A stretch of DNA of 64,000 nucleotides from Ganoderma boninense (Eukaryota; Basidiomycota; Agaricomycetes; Polyporales; Polyporaceae), in NCBI GenBank assembly GCA_002900995.3, contig CM035306.1, positions 1,674,001 to 1,738,000 of the forward strand. The letters run 5' to 3'. Both the position numbers and the translations under genes were made by a program. Under the pieces are notes generated by a model. The model was not told the origin of the DNA. It saw nothing but the letters and a program-made list of their open reading frames with translations, and did no database searches. Shown one piece after another: positions 20,534 to 33,594 of the stretch (its first letter is position 1; each line of letters begins with the position of its first letter).

Positions 20534-21390
20534 CACCTGATTGTCCCACTTTGGGACACTAACTAGTGGGAGTACTACAGATATGTATTACCCACTAGTT
20601 AGTGCCAGTTTGCCCTGTACTGCGCACCACTCGTTAATTCTCTGATAATTCCTGTTATCTAGGATAGATAACAGAGGTGCCTCACGCAGGCTAAGCGTCC
20701 GCCGTATGTTTCCTCGGTTCCCCGCCTTGATCTGTCAAAGCTTCCTAGATGGTAAGTGTTTGTATTTGTCGCGTTCGCGCGATGGCGCTCCTGCCCAGCG
20801 GCGCGTTGGGAGCCTCTTTGGGAAGGTCCCCGCCCCTTCCTATCTGAGTTGTCGGCGACGAAGTTCTCCCGTGTTTCCCGGACTCAAGAAAGGTGTGTTT
20901 TTCGGCTGCTCCTGACGTTGTGTTATGAGTCTTGACAAGTGCTTCCCTCCCGTATGTTTTCGGCTCCCTGCCTGCGCCTCCGGATGGCTATGTTTGGACC
21001 GTCCACTGGCGCCCTCCGCTCGTGTGTTTTGATTGTCCCTCCCGCCACATGTTTGGACTGTTCCCTCGCGCACTCTCAAGCTTATGTTTGTGCTGCCTAT
21101 CTACCTGTGTGTTGAGACTGACCTCCGGTGCCCTCTGACCATATGTTTCAACCGGCACTCCTGGTATGTTTTTATACATCCTCATCATCATCTTTTGCAG
21201 ACATCTGGCTTGTGGGGTCGCTTTTTTGTGTTACAAAACTGTTATCCCGCTGGACAGTGTTCGGCGGCAGCGCGCAGTGTTGACTTGACAGGGACATAGC
21301 GCTTGGAGTTTGGTATCGTTGCCCGTTTTAGATCGCCCGCGCCCACACCCATGCGTCCGTTCTTCTGCGCTCCTTCTCCGAGTTCAGCTC
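20534..21390 (+). repeat. Left TIR of KDZ1
   Basis: About 857 bp, inverted relative to 33891-34748 and near identical up to about 21330, then more diverged. It includes a perfect inner inverted pair, CACTAACTAGTGGG and CCCACTAGTTAGTG, near 20556-20602. It has repeated spaced motifs of the form TATGTTT(T/G)GAC or TGTGTTTTGATTG at 20945-21170, which may be transposase-binding sites. Confidence 0.9.
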
Positions 21391-21720
21391 CATGCTGTTA
21401 TGAATGATCTTTGTCCATCAACCGGCCTCGGAGTTCTTGCGTGCCTCCGTTTCCTGTCTGGGATAAAATCTGTCCCAGTAGAAAATTCAAGTCTCAGTGT
21501 GTTCACGTGTTCCAAAGTGTGCTTCCGATAGACTGGGAGGAGGTAGATCGTATTCAGGAATGGGAATAGTATATACATATGTGCGTGGTCATACGCGAGC
21601 ATCAAGATATCAAGAAGGTCGATCTACAGCGCTGCAGTTCATCAGTCTGCATCATGTTCCGAGTCCTCGTTGGACAAGTCAGCATCGGAATTCAAAGGGT
21701 CAGCCTCGGTCCGGCGCCGC
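21391..21720. other. Spacer between KDZ1 left TIR and gene A
   Basis: No recognisable gene. It would contain the 3' untranslated end of gene A. Confidence 0.5.
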
Positions 21721-22023
21721 TTACGAGACGGACCAGCCCTGGTTCTCTTTGTCCGAGTCAACCCGGCGATGGTAAGTCCCTCGCTTCTGCTCGATGTCGC
21801 TGCGCGGCTTCCACGTCTTCGCAGTGCCTGCCTCGAACCCCTCCTCGTAGGCGCGCTTGTGCTGCTGCCGTTCAGCATTGGAGATCCAGATGAAGTGGCA
21901 AGCACCACTGTCGAGGGCGTCACGGAGCTCGCGGAGGGGCTCAATGGAGGCAGGAAGGCTGCCGGGATTTGCGAATGTCTTGTGTGTCCACCCAACGAGG
22001 TCGAGGCCATGACTGAGGACTAC

Positions 22024-25000
22024 TAGGAAATAGCAGGGGTACAGGGGTTTTGGGGGTTGGGGGTAAGGGTGTACAAGGGTAGGGGTGGGGGGTGCCTATA
22101 AAACACCCTTGCCAAACCCCTCACCCTTGCAGCCACCCTTCCTTCCAACTGCCACAGCCACCAGACCGGACAAAGCGCGCATGAAGCGCTGGTCCCTCCA
22201 CAGCCACCTGTGCCAGAGACGTGCATGAAGCGCCTGTTTCGGGGTGGGCATCGTTCCAAAATGCAAGTCCGACCATCGATACACGGGCATTGCTGCCTGC
22301 TCAGCCCCGTGTCTGGGCTCACGCTCTGTCGGAATTCAAACTATTTACCTTACATAGAATTGATGCTGAATTTGGAGTGCAAAGGCAGTAGATTCTGTAC
22401 AGTTCTTGCATAAGCAGCGTGAACGGGAGACTAGTTGTACAGTGGCGGCATTCCTCAAGGCAGATGAGAATCAACAAGCTTCCCTTCCCAGTCTCCCATC
22501 GAAACTCTATCACGCTTCCCCCATACATTTGAGTCCATGCGAAAGCGTGCCGGAACATCCACAGCGACGAGGTCCCCACCTCCCAAGAAGGCACGGAACC
22601 GTGCTCCATCGGCATCCAGTTCGAAACCGAGCAGTAAGAAGTCGAAGCAACCGAAGGAGCCAAAGGCGAGGCCCGAGCCCAGGCTGGCCCCCTCGAAGTT
22701 GAAAGGTCGGCCTATCCGAGAGAAGGATGGCGATGGCGAAAGCCCCGAGCGCGCACATGCACAGAAGGCCCGGGGGACCCGCTCGAGCGCACGCGCGTCT
22801 CCCGATCTTGAAGATGATGGGCTGGAGATCTTGAGCGATGGAGAGGAGGGCGACGAGGAGACGAGTAGCCAGGAAGAAGTGGAGGGAAATGGCGATGGGA
22901 AGGAGGTAGATCCCGAGGCTGAGCTAGGTGCGAGGCACCACTTCTCAATACATATCTGCGCGGTTCTAGATCAGTACGTCTAGATGATCTCATGCGCGGC
23001 TGGGACGCACCGATATACACGTTTTTCGAGCCACGGCCAGAAATTGACTACAAGGATGGGCGCCGTAGTCACGTCTTCAAGTGCGCGAAGGCCAACTGCA
23101 AGGCCAAAAATGGGGTGCGGCGGTTTCTCGACACTCAGGACTCTACGTCCACCTCCAATTTGAGGCGCCATGTCGAATCCTGCTGGGGGAAGAAGGCCCT
23201 GAGCCTCGCGCAAGAGATCGGCAACGCAGACGACACGCGCGATAAGATCTTCGACCAGGTGCTGCGCGAGGCGCCGCTCACAGCGCACTTCGAGCGAAAG
23301 AAAGGCGGGCGCGTCACGTATCTGCACCGCAACCACATGAAGGTCGAGATGCAAACCGAGATTGTTAAGTGGGTGTGTGAGTACGCGCGGCCGTTCCGAA
23401 TTGTCAAGGACCGGGGCTTCCTGGTCTTGATGAAGACCGGGCGCCCAGGGCACTACATCCCGTCGCCTTCGACAGTCTCGTGCGATGTTAAAGTCGTGTT
23501 CGCGTGGACTCGGAATCGCATCGCAAAGATTCTGCAGGTGCGTAGTTAGTAAATGCACCGAGTTGTGAGTACTTATACGCACGGTTAGGACTACACGGGC
23601 AAGCTCGCTTTCACCACGGACGCCTGGACTTCCCCCAATCACCGTTCCTTTGTCACGCTTTGCATCCACCTGGAGCACAAGGGAGTTCTGCTGTCGATGG
23701 TGCTTGATGTCGTCCAAGTCGCGAAATCGCACACAGGCGTCCACCTCGCCGAGGCGTTCGCAGACATCCTCGAGGACTTCGGGATCAGCGACAAGGTGCG
23801 TAACAGGAGTGCGCGAGGTCGCGGAGGTCACGCGCACCAGGGAAAAACTCACCCGCATGGTTTCTAGCATGTACATGTTACTTGCGACAACACTTCTAAC
23901 AACGACACGATGGTGCGCCACCTCGTCGAGCTCCTCCCGGAGTTCGACGGGCAGCGATCGCGCGTACGCTGCTTCCTGCACGTTTTGAGCCTGGTCGTCA
24001 AGGCCTTGGTCCGGGAGTTCGACGCACGGCCGAACGCGCATGCGAAGGTGAAGGATGAGGAGGAGGAGGAGCTGTGCGCGTTGGCTGCTGATCTGGAAGC
24101 TTTCGAGAGGGAGCGGGAACGGAAGCGTGACGCGCGCCAGCGACGATCTGGCTCCCCGGATGATGAAGACGAGGAGGACGAGGAGGACGCTCTTGAGGCA
24201 GATGACCCAGGTGACAAGGTAGATCCGCTGAAGGACTTGACTGAAGAGGAGCGCGAGAAGTTTGAGACGGAGGTGCGTCCGATGAAGCTGGCCCTGGCAA
24301 AGGTAAGTCCTCGCATGTACGATACCCCCGCGCTGACCACGCTGCTCGAAAATGCGAACTCACCGTTCCACAGATACGAACCCTCGGGTTCAAAATTATT
24401 AACTCGAGCACACGACTCCTGCCCATCTGGAAGCAGACGTGCGCCGACGAAGACCTGCCTGTGCGCCTGCTCCCCCGAGATGTCCGGACCAGGTGGAACT
24501 CTACCTTCGATATGTTGAATTTTGCAGTCAAGTACAGAGCGGTGATCAACGAGATGACGATGCAGCCGGGGAACAAGTTGAGGGTGTACGAGCTGTCAGA
24601 AGACACCTGGAAGGGACTGCGGCAGCTTCAACAGGTGCTTAAGGTTCGTGTGGCTGACGAACTTTAACCATAATTCTTACTGACGAACTTTATTCTGCCG
24701 CGCTCAGACAATGCCCTTCCAACCCATTTTGGGTTGCTTGTCGTCGTCGTCCTGTCTCTCGCTGGACGGCCTTTGGCATCTTCACCGGTCCTCAACCTCC
24801 ACACTCCTCTCTTGGCCTCCTCTTGTGCTCTACTCGGATCTCGACGCTCGCGCAAACAGGTCTTCAAGAGTGCGACCTTGTCCTTCTCTCACGCCGGCAC
24901 ACCGAACCTCGCGCGGGTCATCCCTGTGATGGACCACGTCGAGGAGAAGTTGACGGAAGCTACTCACGGCGACAAATACGACATCCCGATCCGTGTCGCC

Positions 25001-26187
25001 TGCTCTTTGGCGAAGAACATCTTGAACAAGTACTACTCGTTAACTGACTCGTCCGCGACCTACCGCATTGCGATGAGTAAGTTGACTGCACCGTGGTTAT
25101 TCCCCTGAAATATTTATTAACCTTGCTTGCAGTTCTTCATCCGAAATACAAACTCGAATACTTCAAGAAGCTCAACTGGACGAACGCCTGGCAGCGCACT
25201 GCACGCGAGCTCGTCGAAACAGAGTACGCCAACAGCTACAAAGGTCAATTCGACGGCTCCCAGAACTCACGCGCTGGGATGCCGAGCGGCGACGATGGTC
25301 CAAGACAGGAACACGCGGACGACGACGCCTGGGAGGATGAAGATTCAGAGGACGGACGTGTACGTTGCTCTCAAGCTTGCCTGTGTGCCGCACACGCTAA
25401 CCACTTATTTCTTTCAGAGCTTATTCGACATCCTTGACGAGCGCGATGCCGCTGGACCGGACAACGACATTGGTGACGAGCTTGAGCACTACCTCGCGGC
25501 ACCGACCCAGAACGTCGGCTCCGAGGTGCTCCGCTGGTGGAAGGATAGACAGTCTATCTATCCTAACCTCTCGCGGATGGCCATCGACTACCTTGTCATT
25601 CCCGGTGCGTGTGCTTACCAGGCTCCCTCGTACGCACTCATTCCGATTGATCTCTTTCTACTGCGGCAGCAACCTCGGTCGACGTCGAGAGGCTGTTTAG
25701 CCGAGGACGTCTTGTCCTGTCTCACATCTGGAACCAGCTCAGCGTGAGGACGCACGGAAGGTGGCCGAGCTTGAGGATATCGAGGGCGACTCAGATGTTG
25801 AGTTAGAGGAAGGCTGGGATACGATAGACACAAGTGTGTATTAGCCTTCGTGAACCTTCTTCTCCCCGTGTACACAAGATCCATCATCCCAATGCACCGC
25901 GCGCGGGCCACGGTGTCGATGTCATGTACTTCTGTATCATCATGTTGCATTTTTTATTAGACTACTGTGTCCTACAAGCGTGAATGTGATGTGCTACGAG
26001 TCTGTTTACTGTCGGATGGGCATGCACCTGTGAATACCCTTCAAAATACCCTTGACCCCCCAGACCCTCTACCCTGTGCCTGATACACCCCTACCCCCGT
26101 ACACCCGGGGTTGAAGGGTAGGGGTTTGGGGGTAAGGGTAGAGGGTGTCGTGCTGGACACCCGGGGGTTACCCCCCGCCATTCCCTA
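22024..26187 (+). mobile_element. hAT3 element inside KDZ1
   Basis: 4,164 bp with imperfect terminal inverted repeats (TAGGAAATAGCAGGGG and, on the other strand, TAGGGAATGGCGGGGG) and a perfect 8-bp duplication AGGACTAC at 22016-22023 and 26188-26195. It is inserted in an exon of KDZ1 gene A. Both subterminal regions (22034-22115 and 26040-26165) are dense in G-runs of the GGGGTAGGGGT type, in opposite orientations. The termini differ from hAT1 and hAT-C, so it belongs to another hAT family. Confidence 0.9.
22537..25844 (+). CDS. hAT3 transposase (BED finger, hAT dimerisation domain)
   Basis: A multi-exon gene. Exon 1 starts at 22537 (MRKRAGTSTATRSPPPKKAR) and is a basic and acidic disordered tail. 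Exon 2 (about 22971-23535) holds a BED-type zinc finger with HVFKCAKANCKAKNG and SNLRRHVESC, then FRIVKDRGFLVLMKTGRP. Further exons carry the first Asp motif (KLAFTTDAWTSPNHRS), the second (HVTCDNTSNNDTMVRHL) and VRCFLHVLSLVVKALV, an acidic loop, LPRDVRTRWNSTFDML, and the dimerisation block (YPNLSRMAIDYLVIP and, after an intron, ATSVDVERLFSRGRLVLS). The frame probably ends at 25844 after an acidic tail. The part just after LSHIWNQL seems about 20 residues shorter than usual, so activity is uncertain. Confidence 0.82.
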
Positions 26188-27794
26188 AGGACTACAGTCT
26201 GCTCGAAGTTCTTGTACTGCATTGTTGCGCCCTTCTGACCAGTCGCTTCAGCTGTTCCAGATAAGAAACCGGTCAAGGGAAGCAAATGGAAAACACGTAC
26301 CATACAAGGCATTCATTTTCTCTCGTATCTCATTCTTCAACCAATCAGCACAGTCACGATTGGTACGAAGGTACGCTGCAGATTGATGCGGTCAGAAAAG
26401 GTACTTGTAACAGGTGACTGTCTCTACGTACTGAAAAGCTCGCAACCGGCGATGGCAAAAGCTTCCATTTGCGATCCAATCACCTCAATGTCCCACTTCT
26501 TGATTGCACCGGTGAGGTATCGGTTGATGGGAGGGCTAGTGAAGAACCACTGGGGCCGAAGATCATACTCCGTGTTGTTTCAAACGAGGCCAACAAATGC
26601 CTCGACACCGCAACGACACTTGAGGGCAATGAGCTGTATGGGAGGTGAGTCAGTGTTCTGCAGAGCACCACAAGAAGACTTACCATAGCTGTGATGCGCC
26701 GAAACGTGTTCATGACATCTTGGGCGCACCCCTTTTGATTGATGCGGATGCCGAACACTCGGGAGTCGCACTCCTCCAGTAACAGGGAGCATAGGTCTCG
26801 CTTTTGATCCGGCGTAAGGTTTTCGTACTCCTCTTGATACTCCTGTTGGAGACTCAGGAGATTGGTCGCCTCGCCGGGATCCGCATCTAGAGGGCCAAAG
26901 GCAGAGAGTTCCGAGTTGGCAATGCAGCAAGAGTAATATGAGACTAGTCAGCGTACCTCCATTCTTGTCCTTCGCGAGCTGGTGAGACCACGCGTTGTAC
27001 GGGTTCACCTTGCGTCCCTTCCCCAGCTTCTCCCCTCCCGAGAACATCAAATGCAAGTAGTAGTCCGGCTTTTTTCCGCAACTCTGCGAGAGTTCGTTTG
27101 CCTTGGACTCGGCAAATTCGTAAACTTGCCTGATCGTGGTCTCGATGTGCTCGTTGCGGTCAGCGGCACGTTGCTCTTCCGTCAAGGTGACTGAGCTCCG
27201 TTTAGATGGAGCAATAGCCCTAGCGGCGGTCACCATGGGTGCGCTGTATGTGATTTCTGCCCGCTGAGAAGTCGCCATAAGAGAGAGAGAGAGAGCCTGA
27301 GACCGAGAGAGCGAAAGACGATAAACGGGTTGGTTGACTACTCCAACAAATCAAGCAGGAATTCTAAATGTCGGGGAGCGTCGTTCATTTTATTCAAAAC
27401 GGTGAAAACCTTATGCAAGTCTTACATCTAGCCGGGAGGTGAATGCGGTTATTGCAGTATTTTTTGTAGCCATACCAGCATGCAGCCGACCAAACATCAG
27501 TTTCAAACCCCAGGCCATCAGGACATTTCCTCCGATATTGCCACAGCATTCAAGCAAGCAGTCCCCGAAGACACGAAAACTCTCACAGCAGTGGCAGACA
27601 GGGGGACTGATCATGTACATTTGCATTCAGGACCACAACAGACAATGGGCTAGATTTTTAGGGCGAGGATGGTAACAAGATAGGAAGCGACGGGGAGCGT
27701 ATACAGAAGATGCCAAAATTTTTTTCGCAAATGCTAGCCGGGCTCAGACGCAAACACGTAAAGCAAGACCAGGCGACACACAAAGCAGCACTGC

Positions 27795-29975
27795 CTACTC
27801 AACAGTACAGTCCTTCTGCATTGCAGCTGCAAGGTGCTCAGTGATGTCCTTGTCAATGCCTGGGACCTCGACCATGATACCCGATGCCCAGGCTGGCATG
27901 GAGTACTGTTCATGGACAGAGCGGAGCTGATTGAAGGTCTCTGTGGGAAGGTGGTAATAGGCAACCGTGTAGTCAGTGTAGTAGCCGTAGATGTAAGACA
28001 TGCTCTCATCATCGCTCTCGTCATGGCGACTAGAGCATGAGGACGTGGACGACCCGGGGTTTGACTGTGAGGTCTGGGCAAATCACATGCTGGCGATGAT
28101 TTGCGAGGGCGACAACACTTTCGAGCGAGAGCCTGGCATGGGCGACAGCGAAGGGGTGGAGGATGTCGTGACCGATGAGATGGACGAAATCGACGCTGAC
28201 GAAGGAAGGGAAGGGGAAGTCGGGAACTGCCGACGAGCAGAAGACGACTCCTTGCCCTTCTTGCAACCGAACGTGGCATTCGAGGAGTTCGCTGACTGAG
28301 ATGTGTATGGTGCGCGGTGTACCAACTGACTCGGCTCCTCTCTCGCTGTTGATAAAGAGTTAGATTGCATGCCTTCAAAGCGAGGTTGGGCGCATACCAA
28401 GCATGGCCCGGAGATCTCTGATCTCCTTGCCCTGAGCTTCAATGACGGTCTCGAGCTCGAAGATGCGGGCTTCCAGGCTCGCGATGTCCGCCACCTCGTG
28501 CTCCTCGGATGCGCGCGCTGCCGGCAGTGTGCAAGGCGTGACTTCTGTCTTGAGAGCGATGGCAATATGAGAGGATGCAGCACAATGGGAGGACGACGGG
28601 GTAGTGGAAGGGGGAGCAGGAAAACGCGGGGTAGTGGGAGGGGGAGTAGGAAGACGCGGGGTAGGAGTAGCAGGCGGGGGAGGAGGAACAATGGGCTGAC
28701 CGATAGCATCTCCCAGCTCCTCGGCAAGGAGCGCCTCCAACGTGCCAGGGGCGCGACCAAAGAAGACTAGAGCTGGACTCACGAGTGGCGGCATCACGGG
28801 CTGGTTCGCATTGCGAAGGGTAGGTCCCCACGGCGCTGGGTTGTAGATGCGTCCCCCTGGGTTGAGGTTCTTCGCACGATCCCACATAAGCATGATGGGG
28901 AGCCCAACATGCTCAGCGAAATGCTGGATGATGCGGATGACAGTGACACGGCAGGAAGGATCGGTGCGGAGAGCGATGAGAGGGATGGAGACGTCAAGTT
29001 TCACCTCTTCTGTGAGGGCCGGACTGCCAGGTGGGCGTGTGCCGGGCACATGCATGAACAGCGATCCACTGCCAGACAAGCGATCAAGCCATGTAATCTA
29101 GGGACCAAGGTTATGAGCAACAAAGCAAAAAGATCAGCGCACCACGCACCAGGTCTATGATAATGCCTCTGAACGGGGGACGCAAATCATCACGCCAGTT
29201 GAGGGAGGTGGAGCTTGTATGAGCCTCTGCGTGAGTGCTGTGAAGCCTGTTCCGTTGTACACCATGCTTGTTGTCGGTTGAGCCTCTGTAAGCAAGGTAG
29301 GCAATCGCCATTGCCAGTAGTTGGCCGTCCTCAAGGTCTTGCAAGAGAGGCTGAGTGCGAAGGTGCTCGGCAAGCGCCATGACACCCCCGGGGCTCATGG
29401 TGCAGCTCTCGAAGTCGATGGATGGGATGGGCTTGGCATTCTGGCTGCAGGGCATCGTGAACAGAGAGAAAGGTGGAGATGATGGGGACGCTTCACATTG
29501 TACGCATTTTTATGCTTCCCTGGGACGCTCGTGTCACCATCCGGTACATCGGACGATGAGCAACTGGAGGGGGGCCCATCGAGGACCTGCAATGGGTTTT
29601 AGTAAAGAGTTCCACTAAACAGACGATGAAGAAGTCTGCAAGGCGGAGCACATGGTGCGAAAGAGTCAGGTGTGAATGCAGCGTGCTGCATCTCCTCCCT
29701 AACTTGTCGTTGCAAGGTGCACTTCAGGCTATTCTGTCCGCGACGCACTCACCCTTTGTCACTCCGGTGGTTTTCTTCCATTCCTCTCCCAGCTGAAAAG
29801 GCACCTCGACCCCCTCTTCTACCCCGCCAAGCACTGCAGAATGAAAACGAGTAGTGCAAGGGATTGATTAGAGAAACGCACCCTCCCCGGCAACCGAGAA
29901 GCTTCCGACACTCCCAACGAGGGGCGCAGACCTTGCAGCAAGTCGAACATTGCGATTGGGTCACAGTGATGAGAG
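27795..29975 (-). CDS. KDZ1 gene B, unknown, Cys-rich start and Pro-rich middle
   Basis: I do not recognise the family, and exon limits are tentative. A possible start at 29975 gives MSLITVTQSQCSTCCKVCAP with closely spaced cysteines that could bind zinc. Later exons read SPGGVMALAEHLRTQPLLQD, then ITWLDRLSGSGSLFMHVPGT, then VTVIRIIQHFAEHVGLPIML, a proline-rich repeat region (TPTPRLPTPPPTTPRFPAPP type) and a leucine-heptad helix (ASLEARIFELETVIEAQGKE) likely to form a coiled coil. The final part ends at 27795 with SYIYGYYTDYTVAYYHLP and IDKDITEHLAAAMQKD. It sits between transposase and gene A, the same place as KDZ2 gene B, but I see no sequence similarity between the two B genes. Confidence 0.5.
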
Positions 29976-30171
29976 ACATGGTGTGGAAACTCAAGCTCAG
30001 ACAGAGTCCAGATGGACGGTTTCGTTTGTAACGTGAGGGAGGCATGGGAGAGAGAAAAGTGTGTTATGTTGGACAGGGAGAAGCGCGGAATGTTCGGTCA
30101 CTGTCGGGAGCTTAGGTAATGCAATGTGACGCCGCACCGAATTACGTAGTATTTCAAGAACACAACCTAAG

Positions 30172-33100
30172 CTACTCCAAGCGATCAAGAAAGTCTACAA
30201 AATGCTCAGCCTCCCTTTCGTTATCAATGCCCGCCAATCCAGTATCTTCTGTGTATACATGGCCCTCGGAATGCTCGCAATTGTCTTCGCCGTCAGCGTG
30301 CCGCCCGCCCTCTGCCGGAGCGCTAGTCGCCCAAGCAGGAAGTGGGATGTCCAGGCCAACAGTCGTCCGTCCCATGCACTTCCCGGCGGCCAGACGTCCC
30401 GAGAACCCAGCTAATTGCGACGTTTCGTAAAGATGGCTCGTAATTCGGGCGCTGATGCGATCCTCGTACATCCACCGCATCCGCAGTTCGTGGGCAACTG
30501 CTGGGTCAGACACTTGCAGCGCCTGGATTGCAAGTTGGTAATCGTAGTGCCGATCAATAAGGGACGTAAATAGTCGTGGTATCTCAACATTGAGACGCTT
30601 GACCTCTTCCTGAGCGTGCTGAACATTGAAGTAAAGATTCATCACCTGGCGGTTGAGAGGCTGGGCCCAAGGGAACTGCTGGATGTCTTCCTGCGTCTCA
30701 CGGAGCAAGTCAAACTCGGCCAAGGTTACCATGTCCAAGACCTCATTCCACGTGAGCGGAGGACGCTTCAACTTTGCTGCACAACGGTTGTACTCGCTGA
30801 GGGCCATTCTGATCGATTCAGCCCGAGTCTTCAGCGCTTTCCCTATTTTTTCTCGTAGCTTGTAGCCTGGTAACAAATTATGAGCGTGGTGCTAAGGAAA
30901 GGAAGCTGAGGAGTGATCCAAACCTAGACCACTCATCCCAAGCTTCGTCAGCTCCAAAAGCCGCTGAACAATAAGCCTCTCGAGAGTATCCAACGCAAGG
31001 CGATACTCGCGATGTTCGAGCTCGCTCATAGCTGTGTCATATTCCCTAGAGCCCGGCTTCCAGCGCTCCTCCTTCGAGGATATGTTGAGCTCATCCTCGA
31101 GGACAAGCACACGCTCTTGAGCAGTCTCCCAGCGCGTGAATGCCGCCTTTGCCTGCATGCGCAGCCGCTTGAGATTCTGTTCCTGCTTTTTGGCCACCTG
31201 CGGGTTTGTGACATCAATGATCTTGTCTGCAGAGTCAACCACAGTCTGCGCCGTCTTCGCTTTGGAGCTGTGGGGACAATAAGTACATAAACCTATCGAG
31301 ATCTCACACGCCACTTACCCTGCAGCTTGCAGAGCCAATAGCGCACGCACATATTCGATCTTGGTAGTGACATCCTTCGGCTCCCGTTTTCGCTTCTCGA
31401 AATACTCACGCTCCTCGCGCAAGAAGTTCTCGCAGTCAGCGCCAGTGATGTTGAGGCGGACGGAAAGTTCTGCATATGCAGCACCATCATTCCGGATGAT
31501 TTCGAGAGCCTGCTTGTAGTTCTGGAAGATAAAATTCCCTGTGTGCGAAGGCATAAATGGCTGGAATGCAACTTGTGTGAATGCTTCATACCGCTTTCGG
31601 CATGCTTCGCGTGGGTCCAAAACGCGACGAATTGAGCGATGCTTTGATGGCGGTGAAATGGCGTTGACAGACGCGTGCCTGCGGCGAGATTATTGAAGGA
31701 CGAGAAAAAGTGTTCACACCCTTCAAAGTCCTCCTTGCCAGTACCTGTGACGTACAGCGGGAGGTGTTTGACTTGACAGCCACGATTGTGGCTGTGGCCA
31801 TGGAACGATGGGATGACAAACTCAACTCGTGCGTCTGTCGCCTTCTTGCCCAAAAGGGGACTGTTGCAAAGTGTCTTGACGAATTCACAGCCGATGTCGT
31901 AGCCAATTATGAGGCCCTTGCCATAGACTTCAATTAGTCTCACAACGATAGCGAGAGGGTATTTCATGCTGTCGCCTGAGGTCAGCGCTAACAAATGTAG
32001 TCCAGATATACCACTCACAGCTCACCGCTGTGGACCATATCACACATGACGAGGACATGTCTGTGGCGACAAAGGCACACAAAGACGCCGCTCACAGCAA
32101 ACAGTGCGAACATTTTCTTGCGCGCTTCGGGACCAGCGTTCCGCCACCGTTCCTCACAAACCGAGATCGGGTCCGTGGTGACGCTGTCGCCGAGTTCAAC
32201 GTTCTCGATGGCGTGGTCGCCACCGCCTTCATGGACAACCTGATGCATCGGTTAGCATGACATGTGAATAGGGTGATTAAGAGCTCATACCCACTTTGTG
32301 TTGACCTCATCTTTGAACATGTCAACAAGGTGTTCCGGAATAAACAGTCCTGGGGGAATGCAGCAGGAGTCAATGCGAGGCGTCCCACCTCGGAACTTGG
32401 TATCAACAAGCTTGAGGGACTGATTGCCATCCATTGTCACGAGGAGGGAATAGTCCAGAGATGGCTCGTCCTCTAGCTTATACAAACACGGCGCACATGC
32501 ATTCAGCATGCGGTAGTTGTTGCCGTCATGCCTGAGCGCTGTGCAAACCAGCTGATCCACCCCGGCTAGAATATCGAGATATTGATCATAAGCGATGCTG
32601 AACTGATCAACGAGCGTCCGTTGATATGGGACCTATGTGATTTAAGTGACACGGGACTCAGCTGAGTAATCTGTAATCATAAATGTACCGCATGGAGATA
32701 GCACAGTGCTCGCACTTGTGCCTGGAGACTGAATCGTGGACAGACCCGATGCAACTGTCAGTACGCTTCCAAGGTCTGGAAGGCGATGGCTACGACTGGC
32801 GCTACAGGGGCTGTCCCGAGGTATCCTCCGCGAGCAAGGATAACGTTGATGGTTTCAGTGGCAGACGTGCGCCTGAATGTCCGAGTGGAGGTTTCTGCAA
32901 TGGTCATCATCAAGGACACATCTTTTGCTGAATATCATATTTAAGAGGAACTTACCAAAGAAGTCAACTAGTAGCATCTCAAACGGTGGATGCGCGTCTT
33001 CCAAGTCCGATGTATCTTCGGGAACAAGCTCTACCTGCCATTCAAGGTAAGTGGCGATAAGCTTGTTGCGTTGACTCAGCCACTGAGCATGCCGACGCTC

Positions 33101-33594
33101 AGTGCGATCGTGGCGAAGGCGAGTGTCGACTCGTTTGCTAGACCGTCAGGCAGCGGTGAGTTAACAGACAGAATGTCAAATATAATGAGCTCACCGCTTC
33201 GGCTCTTCGAAAAGAGACTGGCAAAGCTCGTCATCTCCACCTTCATGACTGAGGAACATGCCCTCTTCTCCCGGCGGCAGGGTGTGCATGGTGTGATGCT
33301 CGTCTTTGTCAGTATATTCGCCGTTATCGTTATCATTCATCTCCGCCCACATTTGACGGTCCTCGAAAGTCATGCCTGCCATGTGGTTGAACATTCATGT
33401 GGATGAGCTGAAAAAGAGGAATATTACTTTACTCACCAGATATCTGATCCAATCGTTGCCTCTTTGCCTCCTTGCGACGTTGTGATTGTTGAGATAGTTT
33501 AAGGGTCACCCTGGTTGTCCGGTGGCCAGATGGCCCGGAGGGCACATGGATGTCAACAGCTCGTGAGACACTGCTCTTAGTCCTCCGCTTCTGG
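30172..33594 (-). pseudogene. KDZ1 transposase (KDZ family)
   Basis: Multi-exon, read from about 33594 to the stop at 30172. The N-terminal exon holds TRVTLKLSQQSQRRKEAKRQ. The next exons hold the DRTERRHAQWLSQRN-type helix and VVAIAFQTLEAY. The cysteine-containing block is ACAPCLYKLEDEPSLDYSLL followed by MDGNQSLKLVD. The core reads YPLAIVVRLIEVYGKG, IIGYDIGCEFVKTL, FHGHSHNRGCQVKHLPLY and EGCEHFFSSFNNLAAGTRLS, and ends with long charged helices. These are hallmark KDZ motifs; the Asp of MDGN, the Asp of YDIGC and the Glu of EGCEH are candidate catalytic acids. A TGA at 32758-32760 replaces an expected arginine just after LEAY, so the copy is inactive unless read through. The rest looks open. 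Confidence 0.85.

Larger units (their letters stand above)
21721..27278 (-). pseudogene. KDZ1 gene A, HMG-box-like accessory protein, split by hAT3
   Basis: A multi-exon minus-strand gene starting at 27278 (MATSQRAEITYSAP). A first block, with EHIETTIRQVYEFAESKANE and KPDYYLHLMFSGGEKLGKG, is followed by NPYNAWSHQLAKDKNG and a charged helix (YQEEYENLTPDQKRDLCSLL). The pattern resembles an HMG box, but only by eye. Later exons read ALKCRCGVEAFVGLV, WDIEVIGSQMEAFAIAG and MQYKNFEQTVVL. hAT3 cuts in here; across it the frame continues with SHGLDLVGWTHKTFANPG, DALDSGACHF and a stop at 21721. Each block has a counterpart in KDZ2 gene A, so this is a conserved KDZ cargo or accessory gene. A TAA or TAG-type stop in the middle exon near 26580 suggests further decay. 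Confidence 0.7.

Noticed and set aside
22024..22115. Telomere-like GGGTAA-type runs
   Set aside because: They are short, irregular and lie just inside a hAT terminus with a target duplication, so they are transposon subterminal sequence, not telomeric repeats.
22980..24041. 353-residue minus-strand open frame
   Set aside because: It lies antisense to hAT3 transposase exons whose sense frames carry BED and catalytic motifs.
28083..28770. Several long overlapping frames on both strands
   Set aside because: They result from the proline/serine-rich, GC-biased exon of KDZ1 gene B; only one minus-strand frame joins plausible exons.
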